From positions 1,088,919 to 1,152,918 of the forward strand of contig NZ_OBMU01000001.1 in NCBI RefSeq assembly GCF_900218065.1: DNA of 64,000 nucleotides, written 5' to 3'. The translations under genes were made by a program, and so were the position numbers. How positions within the stretch are numbered: the first letter of the stretch is position 1; each line of letters opens with the position of its first letter. Source of the stretch: Novosphingobium sp. Chol11. GTDB taxonomy: Bacteria > Pseudomonadota > Alphaproteobacteria > Sphingomonadales > Sphingomonadaceae. The notes beneath the pieces were generated by a model. It was not told the origin of the DNA and ran no database searches. It saw only the letters and a list, made by a program, of their open reading frames with translations. This document shows positions 51,247-60,022 of the stretch, piece after piece.

Positions 51247-51735
51247 ATGTCGTTTGAGAGCGATCTGTTGGCGATCCTTCCCCGGCTACGCCGCTTCGCC
51301 GTCAGCCTTTCGCGGGATCGCGCCGATGCGGACGATCTCTGCCAGGCTGCGCTGGAACGAGCGCTGAGGGCGCGCGACCAATGGCAGCCGGGGACAAGGT
51401 TGGACAGCTGGATGTATCGTATCATGCGCAATCTCTGGATCGATGAAGGCCGTTCGCGTCAACGTGCTTTGCGAACCTTTGCGCCGGAAGAAGCCGGGCA
51501 GAATGTCGGCTATGCGGGGGACCATGACGTGGAAGCGCATATGACCCTCTCCGATGTCGATCGGGCCATGCAGGCGCTTCCCGACGAACAGCGGGAAGCC
51601 ATCGCCCTCGTTCTCGTGGAGGGGCTGTCATACAAGGAAGCGGCCGAAATCTTAGGCGTCCCGATGGGCACATTGACGTCACGTCTGGTCCGCGGTCGCG
51701 GAGCCCTTATCGAACTGTTGGGAGAAGCGGCATGA
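51247..51735 (+). CDS. ECF RNA polymerase sigma factor
   Basis: 162 aa with sigma region 2 (RFAVSLSRDRADADDLCQAA, ALRARDQWQPGTRLDSWMYR, IMRNLWIDEGR) and region 4 (MQALPDEQREAIALVLVEGL, YKEAAEILGVPMGTLTSRL). Followed by its anti-sigma gene with a 4-base overlap. Members of this kind respond to envelope or oxidative stress through release from the membrane-bound anti-sigma factor. An inverted repeat upstream may be its regulatory site. Confidence 0.93.
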   Translation: MSFESDLLAILPRLRRFAVSLSRDRADADDLCQAALERALRARDQWQPGTRLDSWMYRIMRNLWIDEGRSRQRALRTFAPEEAGQNVGYAGDHDVEAHMTLSDVDRAMQALPDEQREAIALVLVEGLSYKEAAEILGVPMGTLTSRLVRGRGALIELLGEAA

Positions 51736-52427
51736 CCGACATTGACGAAGCCATGCTGATCGCCTGGGTTGACGGAGAATTGGACGAAGTGAGCCGCCGC
51801 CGTGTCGACCGCGCCATCGCGGAAGATCCGGCGCTCGCCCAGCGGCTAGCGGCGCATCTTCAGCTAAGGGAACGCCTCTCTGGCCATTATGCGCCGGTCG
51901 AAGCGGAGCCGGTTCCACCGGGCATGCGGGCCCTGCTTGAAGAATGCGGCAAGATCATCCCGATCGGCCACTCATCAGCACCCCGGCAGCGGAAACTGTG
52001 GATAGGCGGCGCAATCGCGGCAAGCCTTGTGCTCGGCCTTGGAATAGGCCGCATGTCCCATGGTCCAACTGGGCCGATAGGGTTGAGCGATGGCATCATG
52101 ATGGCGAAAGGCAACCTTGCGTCGGCGCTGGAAACCCAGCTCGCCTCTGCTCAACAAGACGCGCCCATCCGCATCGGTCTCAGCTTCAAACGGCGAGGCG
52201 GCGGGTGGTGCCGCAGCTTCGAAGGCAGCATCATGTCGGGCGTCGCATGCCGGGAAAGGGACGGGTGGCAGGTTGAGCAGTTGGTCGCCGCAGGGTCTCG
52301 ATCTACGGAGTATCGTCAGGCTTCGTCGACAGACGAACGGGTCACCTCAACGATAGATGCCTTGATGGAAGGCGCTCCTGCCGACGCCGCGCAGGAAGCT
52401 GCCGCCCGGGCGAGCGGATGGCGGTAG
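51732..52427 (+). CDS. Membrane anti-sigma factor
   Basis: 231 aa: N-terminal cytoplasmic domain with ADWVDGELDEVSRRRVDRAI-like AWVDGELDEVSRRRVDRAIA (zinc-less ZAS-like pattern), a single membrane helix at WIGGAIAASLVLGLGIG (about residues 95-113), and a periplasmic C-terminal domain of 115 residues. The Cys-His ZAS motif is absent. It should hold the upstream ECF sigma factor inactive. Overlaps the sigma gene by 4 bases. Confidence 0.87.
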   Translation: MTDIDEAMLIAWVDGELDEVSRRRVDRAIAEDPALAQRLAAHLQLRERLSGHYAPVEAEPVPPGMRALLEECGKIIPIGHSSAPRQRKLWIGGAIAASLVLGLGIGRMSHGPTGPIGLSDGIMMAKGNLASALETQLASAQQDAPIRIGLSFKRRGGGWCRSFEGSIMSGVACRERDGWQVEQLVAAGSRSTEYRQASSTDERVTSTIDALMEGAPADAAQEAAARASGWR

Positions 52428-52434
52428 CTTCAGT

Positions 52435-53193
52435 TCAGGTTTGCAGCAGCCAGCGATCGGTGCCTTGAAGACCGATCGCTGTCAGCTTGCCGCTCTTCCA
52501 GGCGCCCGTGTCTATGCCGATCCGATTTGCCTGCTCATCAACCTCAGTGGAGATGCTGTGGCCATGAACGACCATGTAGGGATGGGGCTGCCGGTCATGC
52601 AGAAATTCCGCCCTGATCCAGCGCAGGTCGGCTGCTTCCTGTTCTTCCAGCGGCAGTCCTGGCCTGATCCCGGCATGAACGAAAAGGTAATCGCGCATGA
52701 CCAAGCTATCTTCAAAGGCGTCCAGGAAATCGACATGCTCGCGCGGCACATGCCGCAGCATCCATGACGCCATATCGCCATCGGTCATCGCTGCCCCGAT
52801 GCCGGGTTCCAGGCCATAGCTCTCCAGCGTTGCTATACCGCCGATACGGCGGCAATAGGCCGCGAACTGCGCACTGCCGCGCGCGGCGCCAACGAACACT
52901 TCCTCATGGTTGCCCTTGATCAGGTGGACGTTGCGCGAAGCACCAGCGAGCGCCATAGCGCGCTCGATGACTGCGGCGGACTGCGGACCGCGATCCATCA
53001 GGTCGCCAAGCAGGACGAGATGGCAGGGCAGGGGAGCGCGAGCCCCATCGTCCTGTTCGATCAGTTCCAGCAACTGCTCGAAAAGGTCCAGCCGCCCATG
53101 AATGTCACCGATCGCATAGACCCGCCGGTCCGAACCGATATCCGGCACGAATGACGGCGCAGGCTGCGATCTGGAGCGGAAAAATCTAAACAT
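52435..53193 (-). CDS. Metallophosphoesterase (PPP-type serine/threonine phosphatase)
   Basis: 252 aa: VYAIGDIHGRLDLFEQLLEL (GDxHG), HLVLLGDLMDRGPQSAAVIE (GDxxDRG), HLIKGNHEEVF (GNHE) and VVHGHSISTEVDEQANRIGI. These are the full metal-binding motifs of the PPP superfamily. It resembles bacterial Ser/Thr phosphatases and diadenosine tetraphosphatases; substrate unknown. Last gene of the minus-strand operon with dcd, 23 bases after its stop. ATG 53211 is the alternative start. Confidence 0.9.
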   Translation of the reverse strand: MFRFFRSRSQPAPSFVPDIGSDRRVYAIGDIHGRLDLFEQLLELIEQDDGARAPLPCHLVLLGDLMDRGPQSAAVIERAMALAGASRNVHLIKGNHEEVFVGAARGSAQFAAYCRRIGGIATLESYGLEPGIGAAMTDGDMASWMLRHVPREHVDFLDAFEDSLVMRDYLFVHAGIRPGLPLEEQEAADLRWIRAEFLHDRQPHPYMVVHGHSISTEVDEQANRIGIDTGAWKSGKLTAIGLQGTDRWLLQT

Positions 53194-53216
53194 CGCGCCC
53201 CATCCTCGCACAGCGT

Positions 53217-53771
53217 CTAGAGTCGAGGCAATGTGACGCCTTGCTGCCCCATATATTTGCCAGCGCGATCAGCATAGCTGACCTCGCACGGTTCATTGCC
53301 CTTGAGGAACAGGAACTGGCACGCCCCTTCATTGGCGTAGATTTTCGCTGGCAGCGGCGTGGTGTTGGAAAATTCCAGCGTCACATGGCCTTCCCAGCCG
53401 GGCTCAAGCGGCGTCACATTCACGATGATGCCGCACCGCGCATAGGTGGATTTGCCAAGGCAGATCACCAAGACGTCGCGCGGCACCCGGAAATATTCGA
53501 CCGTCCGGGCGAGCGCGAAGCTGTTGGGCGGAATGATGCAGCATTCTGTCTTGCGATCGACAAAGCTGTTCGCCGCGAAATCTTTCGGGTCCACGACCGC
53601 GCTGTCGACATTGGTGAAAATCTTGAACTCGTCCGCGACCCGAGCGTCATATCCATAAGAAGAGAGGCCATAGCTGATGCAGCCGTCACGACGCTGATTT
53701 TCCACGAACGGCTCGATCATTCCATGGGACATGGCCTGCTCGCGGATCCACTTATCGGACAAAATCGACAT
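53217..53771 (-). CDS. dcd: dCTP deaminase
   Basis: 184 aa with N-terminal [80 protein letters not shown] and [10 protein letters not shown], all characteristic of Dcd. It converts dCTP to dUTP for thymidylate synthesis. Starts 8 bases after cdd; both enzymes feed the deoxyuridine pool. Confidence 0.95.
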   Translation of the reverse strand: MSILSDKWIREQAMSHGMIEPFVENQRRDGCISYGLSSYGYDARVADEFKIFTNVDSAVVDPKDFAANSFVDRKTECCIIPPNSFALARTVEYFRVPRDVLVICLGKSTYARCGIIVNVTPLEPGWEGHVTLEFSNTTPLPAKIYANEGACQFLFLKGNEPCEVSYADRAGKYMGQQGVTLPRL

Positions 53772-53779
53772 GGTTTTTC

Positions 53780-54223
53780 TTAGCTCTTGCTGGGAGGAAC
53801 AAGCCCCAAGTCATTGGGACCGAATGAGAAAGGAAGAAGTTCGGTGACGCTGTGGTGAGCAAAGGACCCGCCATCGGCAGCGGCACAATAAATCGCGATC
53901 GGCCGTCCGGCTACCTGCTCTGCTTCATTGAGGATCTGCCGGCACCGGCCGCAGGGTGTCACCGGTGACGCGTCGCCTCCGGCAACCGCGATGGCTTCTA
54001 TGTCGGCCAGCCGTCCCTGCGCGTTCACCGCCGCAACAGCCACCGTTTCCGCGCAAAGCGAAAGCCCGAAGCTCGCATTCTCGAAATTCGCGCCGACGAT
54101 AATCTCACCGCCAGCTAACCGCACCGCAGCACCGACGGCAAAGCGACTATATGGTGCATAGGCATTGCCCCGCGCCGCGCGCGCGGCCTCGATCAAGCTT
54201 TCGACATCCGCTTCCATGCTCAT
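53780..54223 (-). CDS. cdd: Cytidine deaminase
   Basis: 147 aa: [40 protein letters not shown] (catalytic Glu and zinc Cys) and [15 protein letters not shown] (zinc Cys pair). It deaminates cytidine and deoxycytidine. The start at 54223 overlaps the GH25 gene stop by 4 bases (ATGA). Confidence 0.95.
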   Translation of the reverse strand: MSMEADVESLIEAARAARGNAYAPYSRFAVGAAVRLAGGEIIVGANFENASFGLSLCAETVAVAAVNAQGRLADIEAIAVAGGDASPVTPCGRCRQILNEAEQVAGRPIAIYCAAADGGSFAHHSVTELLPFSFGPNDLGLVPPSKS

Positions 54224-54843
54224 GGCGCTACCACGCCCCATCTCACCGGACCATCGACGCCATCGATATGGCGCATGTCATTCGCCGTCCACATCACCCA
54301 TCGCCGGGTGGCATAGTCTGGCGGGAAGAAATTGCCGTCCAGCCACAGCGTCCGGTTTATGCCCGACGCGATGTCATATTCCTCCTCGAAAGCCTTCGAG
54401 ATGTTGAGGAGGACGGGCTTTCCGGCATTGCTCTCGACCAGATTGACCAGCGTATTGAGTTCCGACAACACGGCGTCCCGCCCCGGCCGCGCAACGCAGT
54501 TCGGATCGAAGTCCAACCGGATCACCGGGGGCAGGGCGGCATTGTCGCGCGGTACGGTCGTGATGAAACGTGTCGCCTGACCTGCAGCCCGACTGCACAG
54601 GCTGAAATCCAGCACCGCGCCATAACGCAGCCCCGACGATCGCGCCGCAGACCAGTTCCGTGCAAAGGCAGGATCGCGGCCGTCCTTCCCCTTTGCCGCG
54701 CGGATATAAGCGAAATCAACGCCATTCGCGGCCAAGGTGCCCCAATCGATCGCGCCCCCGTCGGCGGTTACCGCCACGCCCTGAACCGGATAGACATCGC
54801 GCCCCGGCGCCCAGCGGCAGGCATAGACCCACGCGCCCGCCAC
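54220..54843 (-). CDS. GH25 lysozyme-like family protein
   Basis: 207 aa from the GTG at 54843. GH25 features are VQGVAVTADGGAIDWGTLAA, VDFAYIRAAKGKDGRDPAFA, RNWSAARSSGLRYGAVLDFS, and LDFDPNCVARP. The reading frame stays open upstream to the stop at about 54922 and encodes RILAGAAVIVLLVAGAWVYA, a membrane anchor; no ATG, GTG or TTG is available there, so the true start may be a rare codon (ATT, or CTG) and the GTG form would lose half the anchor. Predicted role is cleavage of peptidoglycan. Between UPF0262 and cdd in a run of minus-strand genes. Confidence 0.75.
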   Translation of the reverse strand: MAGAWVYACRWAPGRDVYPVQGVAVTADGGAIDWGTLAANGVDFAYIRAAKGKDGRDPAFARNWSAARSSGLRYGAVLDFSLCSRAAGQATRFITTVPRDNAALPPVIRLDFDPNCVARPGRDAVLSELNTLVNLVESNAGKPVLLNISKAFEEEYDIASGINRTLWLDGNFFPPDYATRRWVMWTANDMRHIDGVDGPVRWGVVAP

Positions 54844-54918
54844 CAGCAGAACGATGACAGCCGCGCCCGCAAGGATGCGGACCAGAAACTGGCCTGAAGA
54901 ATGCTGGCGAATGTCCCC

Positions 54919-55401
54919 TTACCCCTTGATGTGCAGCACGCAGATCAGCGTGAACAGGCGTCGTGCCGTGTCGAAATCGACCTTGATCTTGCCCTCCAGC
55001 CGCTCGATCAGCATTTCCGCTGCGTCATTGTGAATGGCGCGGCGCGCCATGTCCACCGTTTCGATTTGCTGGGGCGAAGCGTTGCTGATCGCCTGGTAAT
55101 AGCTGTCGCAGATCGCGAAATATTCCCGGATCGGTCGGCGGAACCGGCCCAAGCCCAGGATGATCGCCTCCAGCGGCTCGCCATCCTCCCGTTTGATCTC
55201 GATCACCAGCCGCCCGTCCTCGACGCGCAGCAGCACCCGATAAGGCCCGCCATAGCCATCGCCGTGGACGCGCTGAGGCGCGAAAAAATTGTCTTCAAGC
55301 AGGTCGAAGATGGCGATCCGCCGCTCCTGCTCGACGTCCGCGTTGCGCCAAAGGATCGTGCGCTCGTCAAGCGTGATGTCTATGATGCGCGGGTCGGTCA
55401 T
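54919..55401 (-). CDS. UPF0262 family protein
   Basis: 160 aa with the family pattern RIIDITLDERTILWRNADVE, FAICDSYYQAISNA and IHNDAAEMLIERLEGKIKVD. UPF0262 is nearly confined to alphaproteobacteria; function unknown, often next to protein-tyrosine phosphatase or cell-wall genes. First gene of a minus-strand operon through GH25, cdd, dcd and the phosphatase. Confidence 0.9.
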   Translation of the reverse strand: MTDPRIIDITLDERTILWRNADVEQERRIAIFDLLEDNFFAPQRVHGDGYGGPYRVLLRVEDGRLVIEIKREDGEPLEAIILGLGRFRRPIREYFAICDSYYQAISNASPQQIETVDMARRAIHNDAAEMLIERLEGKIKVDFDTARRLFTLICVLHIKG

Positions 55402-55520
55402 GAGTCCCTAGTCCCTGCTTGCGCGGCCGTTGAAAAGCAAGGGGGAGTTCTCCACAGCTTTGCAGGATCTGCCGTAGCTTGCCCCTTGCGCAGCCGGGCT
55501 GCTGGCGCGATGAGGGGGGG

Positions 55521-57005
55521 ATGGTCGAATTGGTGCAAATGAATCCTGTCATGGAAGCAGGCATGCCTGAACTCCCCCGCAACGTGGAGGCTGAGGCGGC
55601 GTTGCTTGGCGCGCTGATGATCGACAACCGCATCGCCGAGGACATCCAGCTCAAGCTAAAGGCCGAGCATTTCTTTGAGCCTCTGCATGGCCGCATCTAC
55701 GAAGCGGTCATGAAGCTGGTCGAGCGGGACATGGTGGCCAACCCCGTCACGCTCAAGCCGCTGCTGGAACAGGACCCGGCGCTCAAGGAGTTGGGCGGCG
55801 TCGGCTATCTGGCGCAATTGACCGGGAATGGCGCCGCGCTTCTCGGCGCGCGTGACTTCGCAACCCAGATTTACGACCTTGCTCTTCTTCGTCAGCTTGT
55901 GAATGTTGGCCGAGAACTCGTTGAAAATGCGCTGGATACGAGCGAAGATGTCAACCCACGCGAACAGATAGAGCAGGCGGAAGTCGCGCTCTACAAAGTC
56001 TCGGAAGGGGAGGGAGAAACCGGATCGGTCAAGAGCTTTGCGACTGCCACCACCATGGCGGTCCAGGTCGCCGAGCGCGCGCTCAACAGCGGCGGGCACG
56101 TTTCCGGCATCACCACCGGCCTCACCAGCCTCAACGAAAAGATCGGCGGCCTCCACAATTCGGATCTTATGATCCTCGCCGGGCGTCCAGGCATGGGCAA
56201 GACCTCGCTCGCCACCAATATCGCTTATAATGCGGCGTCCCGCTGGATGCGTGACCATGCGGACGGCATCCCGCCTGAAAAGAATATGGGTGCGAAGACC
56301 GCCTTCTTCAGTCTGGAAATGTCCGCCGATCAGCTCGCAACACGCGTGCTGGCCGAACAATCGGGCATTAGCGGCGAAGCGCTTCGCATGGGCAAGATCA
56401 GCCGCGCCGACTTCCAGAACCTGTCCCGCGCCGCGCGGGAGCTACAGGAACTGCCCCTGTTCATCGACGACACACCGGGCCTGACGATCGCTGCGCTGCG
56501 CACCCGCGCGCGCCGATTGAAGCGGCGTCATGACATCGGCCTCGTCATCGTCGACTATCTTCAGCTGCTGCAAGGCAGCGGGCGGGGCAGTGATAACCGC
56601 GTGCAGGAAATTTCGGAAATTTCCCGTGGTCTCAAGACCTTGGCTAAGGAACTTAATGTTCCGGTTCTGGCGCTTTCCCAGCTCAGCCGTGCCGTCGAGC
56701 AGCGCGAGGACAAGCGGCCGCAGCTGTCCGACCTGCGTGAATCGGGCTCCATCGAGCAGGACGCCGACATGGTCTGGTTCGTCTTCCGCGAGGATTATTA
56801 TGTCGCGGCGAAAGAACCGGGGAACAAGGAGAGCAGCGAGCATCTTGAATGGGCGCAGGAGATGGAGCGGATCTACGGCCTCGCCGAACTGATCGTTGCC
56901 AAGCAGCGTCACGGCTCGACAGGCCGCATCCGCATGAAGTTCGACGCGAAGATTACCCGCTTCTCCGATCTCGCGGACGGCGGTTATATGGGTGATTATG
57001 AGTGA
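55521..57005 (+). CDS. dnaB: Replicative DNA helicase
   Basis: 494 aa with the N-terminal DnaB domain (LPRNVEAEAALLGALMIDNR) and RecA-like core: Walker A LMILAGRPGMGKTSLATNIA, KTAFFSLEMSADQLATRVLA, Walker B IGLVIVDYLQLLQG, LSQLSRAVEQREDKRP, and DLRESGSIEQDADM. It unwinds DNA at the replication fork. ATG 55521 with GAGGGGGG just before it; ATG 55539 is an alternative. Confidence 0.96.
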   Translation: MVELVQMNPVMEAGMPELPRNVEAEAALLGALMIDNRIAEDIQLKLKAEHFFEPLHGRIYEAVMKLVERDMVANPVTLKPLLEQDPALKELGGVGYLAQLTGNGAALLGARDFATQIYDLALLRQLVNVGRELVENALDTSEDVNPREQIEQAEVALYKVSEGEGETGSVKSFATATTMAVQVAERALNSGGHVSGITTGLTSLNEKIGGLHNSDLMILAGRPGMGKTSLATNIAYNAASRWMRDHADGIPPEKNMGAKTAFFSLEMSADQLATRVLAEQSGISGEALRMGKISRADFQNLSRAARELQELPLFIDDTPGLTIAALRTRARRLKRRHDIGLVIVDYLQLLQGSGRGSDNRVQEISEISRGLKTLAKELNVPVLALSQLSRAVEQREDKRPQLSDLRESGSIEQDADMVWFVFREDYYVAAKEPGNKESSEHLEWAQEMERIYGLAELIVAKQRHGSTGRIRMKFDAKITRFSDLADGGYMGDYE

Positions 57006-57050
57006 GGCGCCTGGCGCTGTTCCAGGCGAACGCCGGGATCGGTAGGGGCC

Positions 57051-57446
57051 TCAACTGGTAAGGAGCGCCTGCAACACCAGCGCCAGCCCAATCAGGCTCA
57101 CCATGAAGACCAGCGTTCGCACCACCGGCACGCCAAGGGCATACAGCGGCAGATAGACGATCCGGGCACCGAGCCACATCCATCCGCCGATTGCAGTCAA
57201 GTCGCTCGTCCGCTCTGCTAGCACCACGCCGAGCAACGCGACGATGGCGATCGGATAAGTCTCAAGGAAGTTCGCCTGCGCGCGCACCAGCCGTCCGGCG
57301 ACGGGTTCCAACGGCGGCAGCGTCTCATCGCGCGCGCCCATATTCCATTTCGGCCCATATTGCTTGGTTTTGAAATGCCCCGCTGCGAAGATATGGACCA
57401 ATAGGAGTACGCAGCTCCAAGCCAATATTTTAAGTTCGATCGCCAC
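57051..57446 (-). CDS. MAPEG family membrane protein
   Basis: 131 aa with four membrane helices: LKILAWSCVLLLVHIFAAGH, FLETYPIAIVALLGVVLAER, MWLGARIVYLPLYALGVPVV and LVFMVSLIGLALVLQALL. The pattern RAQANFLETYPIA between helices 1 and 2 is the family signature. Human MAPEG members make glutathione-linked eicosanoids; the bacterial role is unknown. GTG 57446 has GGGGAC before it. Confidence 0.9.
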   Translation of the reverse strand: MAIELKILAWSCVLLLVHIFAAGHFKTKQYGPKWNMGARDETLPPLEPVAGRLVRAQANFLETYPIAIVALLGVVLAERTSDLTAIGGWMWLGARIVYLPLYALGVPVVRTLVFMVSLIGLALVLQALLTS

Positions 57447-57624
57447 GCTGGTCCCCTTTTCCACGACTGATGCTGCCCACAGTATCGCCATTCCTGCACA
57501 TGCGCCATGATGCTCGTCGCGTGGATGGCTTTATGCCAGGAGCAACCGGATGGCGCTCGACTGAACGGAACCGTTCGATTATGCAGTATCTTAAGAACTG
57601 CCAATCGCATATAAGGACATCGCA

Positions 57625-58680
57625 GTGATCATCTCCCGGCGTCGCGCTCTTACCTTGCCCCTTCTTGCAAGTGCTTGGTCCGCTGCTCCAGCCTGGGCGC
57701 GCGAAGCTGGCAGAGGCTCGCGGCTACAATATACGGGCAATCCGCTGCGCCTGCCGATGGGCGTTTGCGACCCGCAAATCCGGATTTTCGATGACGTCGC
57801 TTGGCTCTATGCCACCCATGACGCTAGCCCCACGAGCCGCACCTTCACGATGAAGGATTGGCAGATCTGGCGAAGCGACAATCTCGTCAACTGGTCTCAT
57901 GAAGGCACGCTGCGCCCGGAACAAACTTATTTCGGCAAGCCAAGCGACCACTGCTGGGCCACTGACGCCATCCGGCGCAATGGCAAATATTATCTCTATT
58001 TCTCCATGGGGCCTGAAAATATTGGCGTGGTCGTCAGCGACGCGCCCGCAGGGCCTTGGCGCGATCCATTGGGCAAGGCGCTGATCGCGAAGGGTCAGGT
58101 TCCCACCGAAACGCGCGACCCCGGCATATTACAAGAGGCTGATGGCACCAGCTATATCGTCTTCGGCACCTATGACTTTTATATCGCGCGCCTGTCCGAA
58201 GACATGATCTCGCTTGCGGAAACCCCGCGCCGGATCACGATCGCCGATCCGGAAGGGCCTTATCGTCTTGGTAAGACCGACGACAAACCGTTCCTGCATC
58301 GACGCGGGAAATATTATTATCTATCCTGGGGCACCTATTACGGCATTGGCACCTCGCCCTATGGTCCTTTCCAATGCAAGGGTCCCTTGTTGCTGCCCGA
58401 AAATGTGGAGCCGTCCTTCCTCAACGACAACTCCATGCGCGGCCGTTATGCGCCACCGCCCGGTTTCAAACCGAAAAATTGGCTGAACTTCGACCGTCAT
58501 GGCTCCTTCTTCAAATGGCGCGGCCGCTGGTTTTTCGCGTGCAACGATCAGTCGCAGGAAGGCACCACGCCGCTATTTCGGCAGAGCGTGATCTTCAACG
58601 TCCACTATCTCCGCGACGGCAGGATTGCGCCGCTTAAACTGATGGCGAATGGCGTGATCTCACCAAAGAAATCTGGCTGA
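57625..58680 (+). CDS. GH43 family glycoside hydrolase, Tat-exported
   Basis: 351 aa. The leader MIISRRRALTLPLLASAWSA has a twin-arginine-like SRRRAL then a hydrophobic stretch and AWA cleavage site. The five-bladed propeller starts with LPMGVCDPQIRIFDDVAWLY (catalytic Asp region), with WQIWRSDNLVNWSHEGTL, ETRDPGILQEADGTSYIVFG and YYYLSWGTYYGIG. GH43 enzymes act on arabinan, xylan or related side chains. GTG start with AAGGA 5 bases upstream. It stands alone, not next to transporters. Confidence 0.87.
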   Translation: MIISRRRALTLPLLASAWSAAPAWAREAGRGSRLQYTGNPLRLPMGVCDPQIRIFDDVAWLYATHDASPTSRTFTMKDWQIWRSDNLVNWSHEGTLRPEQTYFGKPSDHCWATDAIRRNGKYYLYFSMGPENIGVVVSDAPAGPWRDPLGKALIAKGQVPTETRDPGILQEADGTSYIVFGTYDFYIARLSEDMISLAETPRRITIADPEGPYRLGKTDDKPFLHRRGKYYYLSWGTYYGIGTSPYGPFQCKGPLLLPENVEPSFLNDNSMRGRYAPPPGFKPKNWLNFDRHGSFFKWRGRWFFACNDQSQEGTTPLFRQSVIFNVHYLRDGRIAPLKLMANGVISPKKSG

Positions 58681-58696
58681 AACGTCGATCATCACC

Positions 58697-58776
58697 CGTC
58701 ATGCCAGCGGAAGCTGGCATCTCTGGCTTAAGGTCGCGACACGCCTCACGAGATCCGAGCTTCCGCTGAGATGTCG
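58697..58776. repeat. REP-like palindrome, second copy
   Basis: Arms at 58697-58723 and 58750-58776 are related as inverted repeats to each other and match the element at 7452-7532 (core GCCAGCGGAAGCTGGCATC). It lies between the convergent GH43 and cysH genes. Confidence 0.65.
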
Positions 58777-58797
58777 TGATCTATTCAGCTCAGGCCA

Positions 58798-59589
58798 TCA
58801 GAAAACAGGCTGGTTGGCCGGGTCCTCTGGATCAACCGAGGGCACGGGGATCGGCGTCACGGGCGAGTGAATGCCGCATTCCACCTTGTCCCAACCGCGC
58901 CAGCGTCCTGCGCGCGGGTCTTCACCCGGCAGCACCTTCGACGTGCATGGCTCGCAACCGACAGACAGATAACCCTGCGCTTCCAATGGATGGCGCGGCA
59001 GGTCATGCTCGGCGAAATAGGCTTCCAGATCGTCCTTCGTCCAGTCGCCCAGCGGATTGATCTTCAGGCGGCCGTCTTCCACCTCGAACCGCGGCATGTT
59101 CTGCCGCGTGGTTGACTGGAAAGCCTTGCGCCCCGAAATCCACGCATCCAACCCTTGCTTGGCGCGGTTCATCGGTTCGACCTTGCGAATGTCGCAGCAG
59201 CCGTCAGGGTCGTAGGACCAGCGGAGGCCCGTTTCGTCCTTCTTCGCCAGAACATCCGCATCCGGCGTGACCGACCGGCTGTTGATAAAGCCCATGCGGC
59301 TGATCAGGGTATCGCGATAGTTGAGCGTTTCCGCGAACATCTTGAGCGTATCGACGAAGATCACGGGAACGGACGTGTCGGCCCTCGCCACCAGATCCAG
59401 CAGCACGGCGCTTTCCGTGCCGAAGGAAGACACAACCGCCACCTTGCCGGCTAGACCTTCGGCAAAGACGGTCTTGAGCATCGTCAATGCATCCACGCCG
59501 TCGAAACGCGCGTTCAGCGCGTCCGCATCAGCCTGCGTGAAGGCAGGGCGGGCGTCGATGACGTCAAGCTGGCGGGCAGGTTCAGCCAT
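58798..59589 (-). CDS. cysH: Phosphoadenylyl/adenylyl-sulfate reductase
   Basis: 263 aa PAPS/APS reductase: VAVVSSFGTESAVLLDLVAR (PP-loop), SVPVIFVDTLKMFAETL, the [4Fe-4S] cysteine pairs in DGCCDIRKVEPMNRA and VGCEPCTSKV, and the catalytic ECGIH near the C-terminus. The two Cys pairs indicate the iron-sulfur form that can use APS. It makes sulfite in the cytoplasm. Last in the sulfate assimilation operon; overlaps the DUF934 gene. Confidence 0.94.
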   Translation of the reverse strand: MAEPARQLDVIDARPAFTQADADALNARFDGVDALTMLKTVFAEGLAGKVAVVSSFGTESAVLLDLVARADTSVPVIFVDTLKMFAETLNYRDTLISRMGFINSRSVTPDADVLAKKDETGLRWSYDPDGCCDIRKVEPMNRAKQGLDAWISGRKAFQSTTRQNMPRFEVEDGRLKINPLGDWTKDDLEAYFAEHDLPRHPLEAQGYLSVGCEPCTSKVLPGEDPRAGRWRGWDKVECGIHSPVTPIPVPSVDPEDPANQPVF

Positions 59590-60022
59590 ATATACTCTCC
59601 GGGTGCCGCTTCGCCCAAACCGGGCTGCGGCCATCGACGGTCTTTTGATAGACGTCGGCATAGCGATTGAGGGCGCGCTCGACGGCGGCGTCGTCCAGCG
59701 CCTTGTCCGGGCGGAAGCTGTCAAAGCCGCAGCGGCGCATCGCGACCAACTGGTCGACGAGCACGTCGCCGACCGCTCGCAACTCGCCCTGATACCCCGC
59801 CTCACGCAGGATACGCGCCGCCGAATAGCCGCGTCCGTCGCCATAAGCGGGGAAGTTCACCTCGACCAGTGACAGCCGGTCAAGATAAGGCAGCAATTCG
59901 CGCGCATCCTCGCCCGCCTCGATCCTGACGGCGGTCGAATTGGACTGGCCCGTGAAGGATTCGACCGTCACGGCGGGTTCCTGCGCGGCTTCACCGTCGC
60001 GGAAAGTCAGGAACTCAACCAT
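59582..60022 (-). CDS. DUF934 protein of sulfite reductase operon
   Basis: 146 aa with the family pattern LPYLDRLSLVEVNFPAYGDG, GYSAARILREAGYQGELRAV, GDVLVDQLVAMRRCGFDSFR. DUF934 genes lie between cysI and cysH in alphaproteobacteria and are thought to help sulfite reductase activity or electron transfer. Overlaps both neighbours (8 bases each side). Confidence 0.92.
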   Translation of the reverse strand: MVEFLTFRDGEAAQEPAVTVESFTGQSNSTAVRIEAGEDARELLPYLDRLSLVEVNFPAYGDGRGYSAARILREAGYQGELRAVGDVLVDQLVAMRRCGFDSFRPDKALDDAAVERALNRYADVYQKTVDGRSPVWAKRHPESIYG

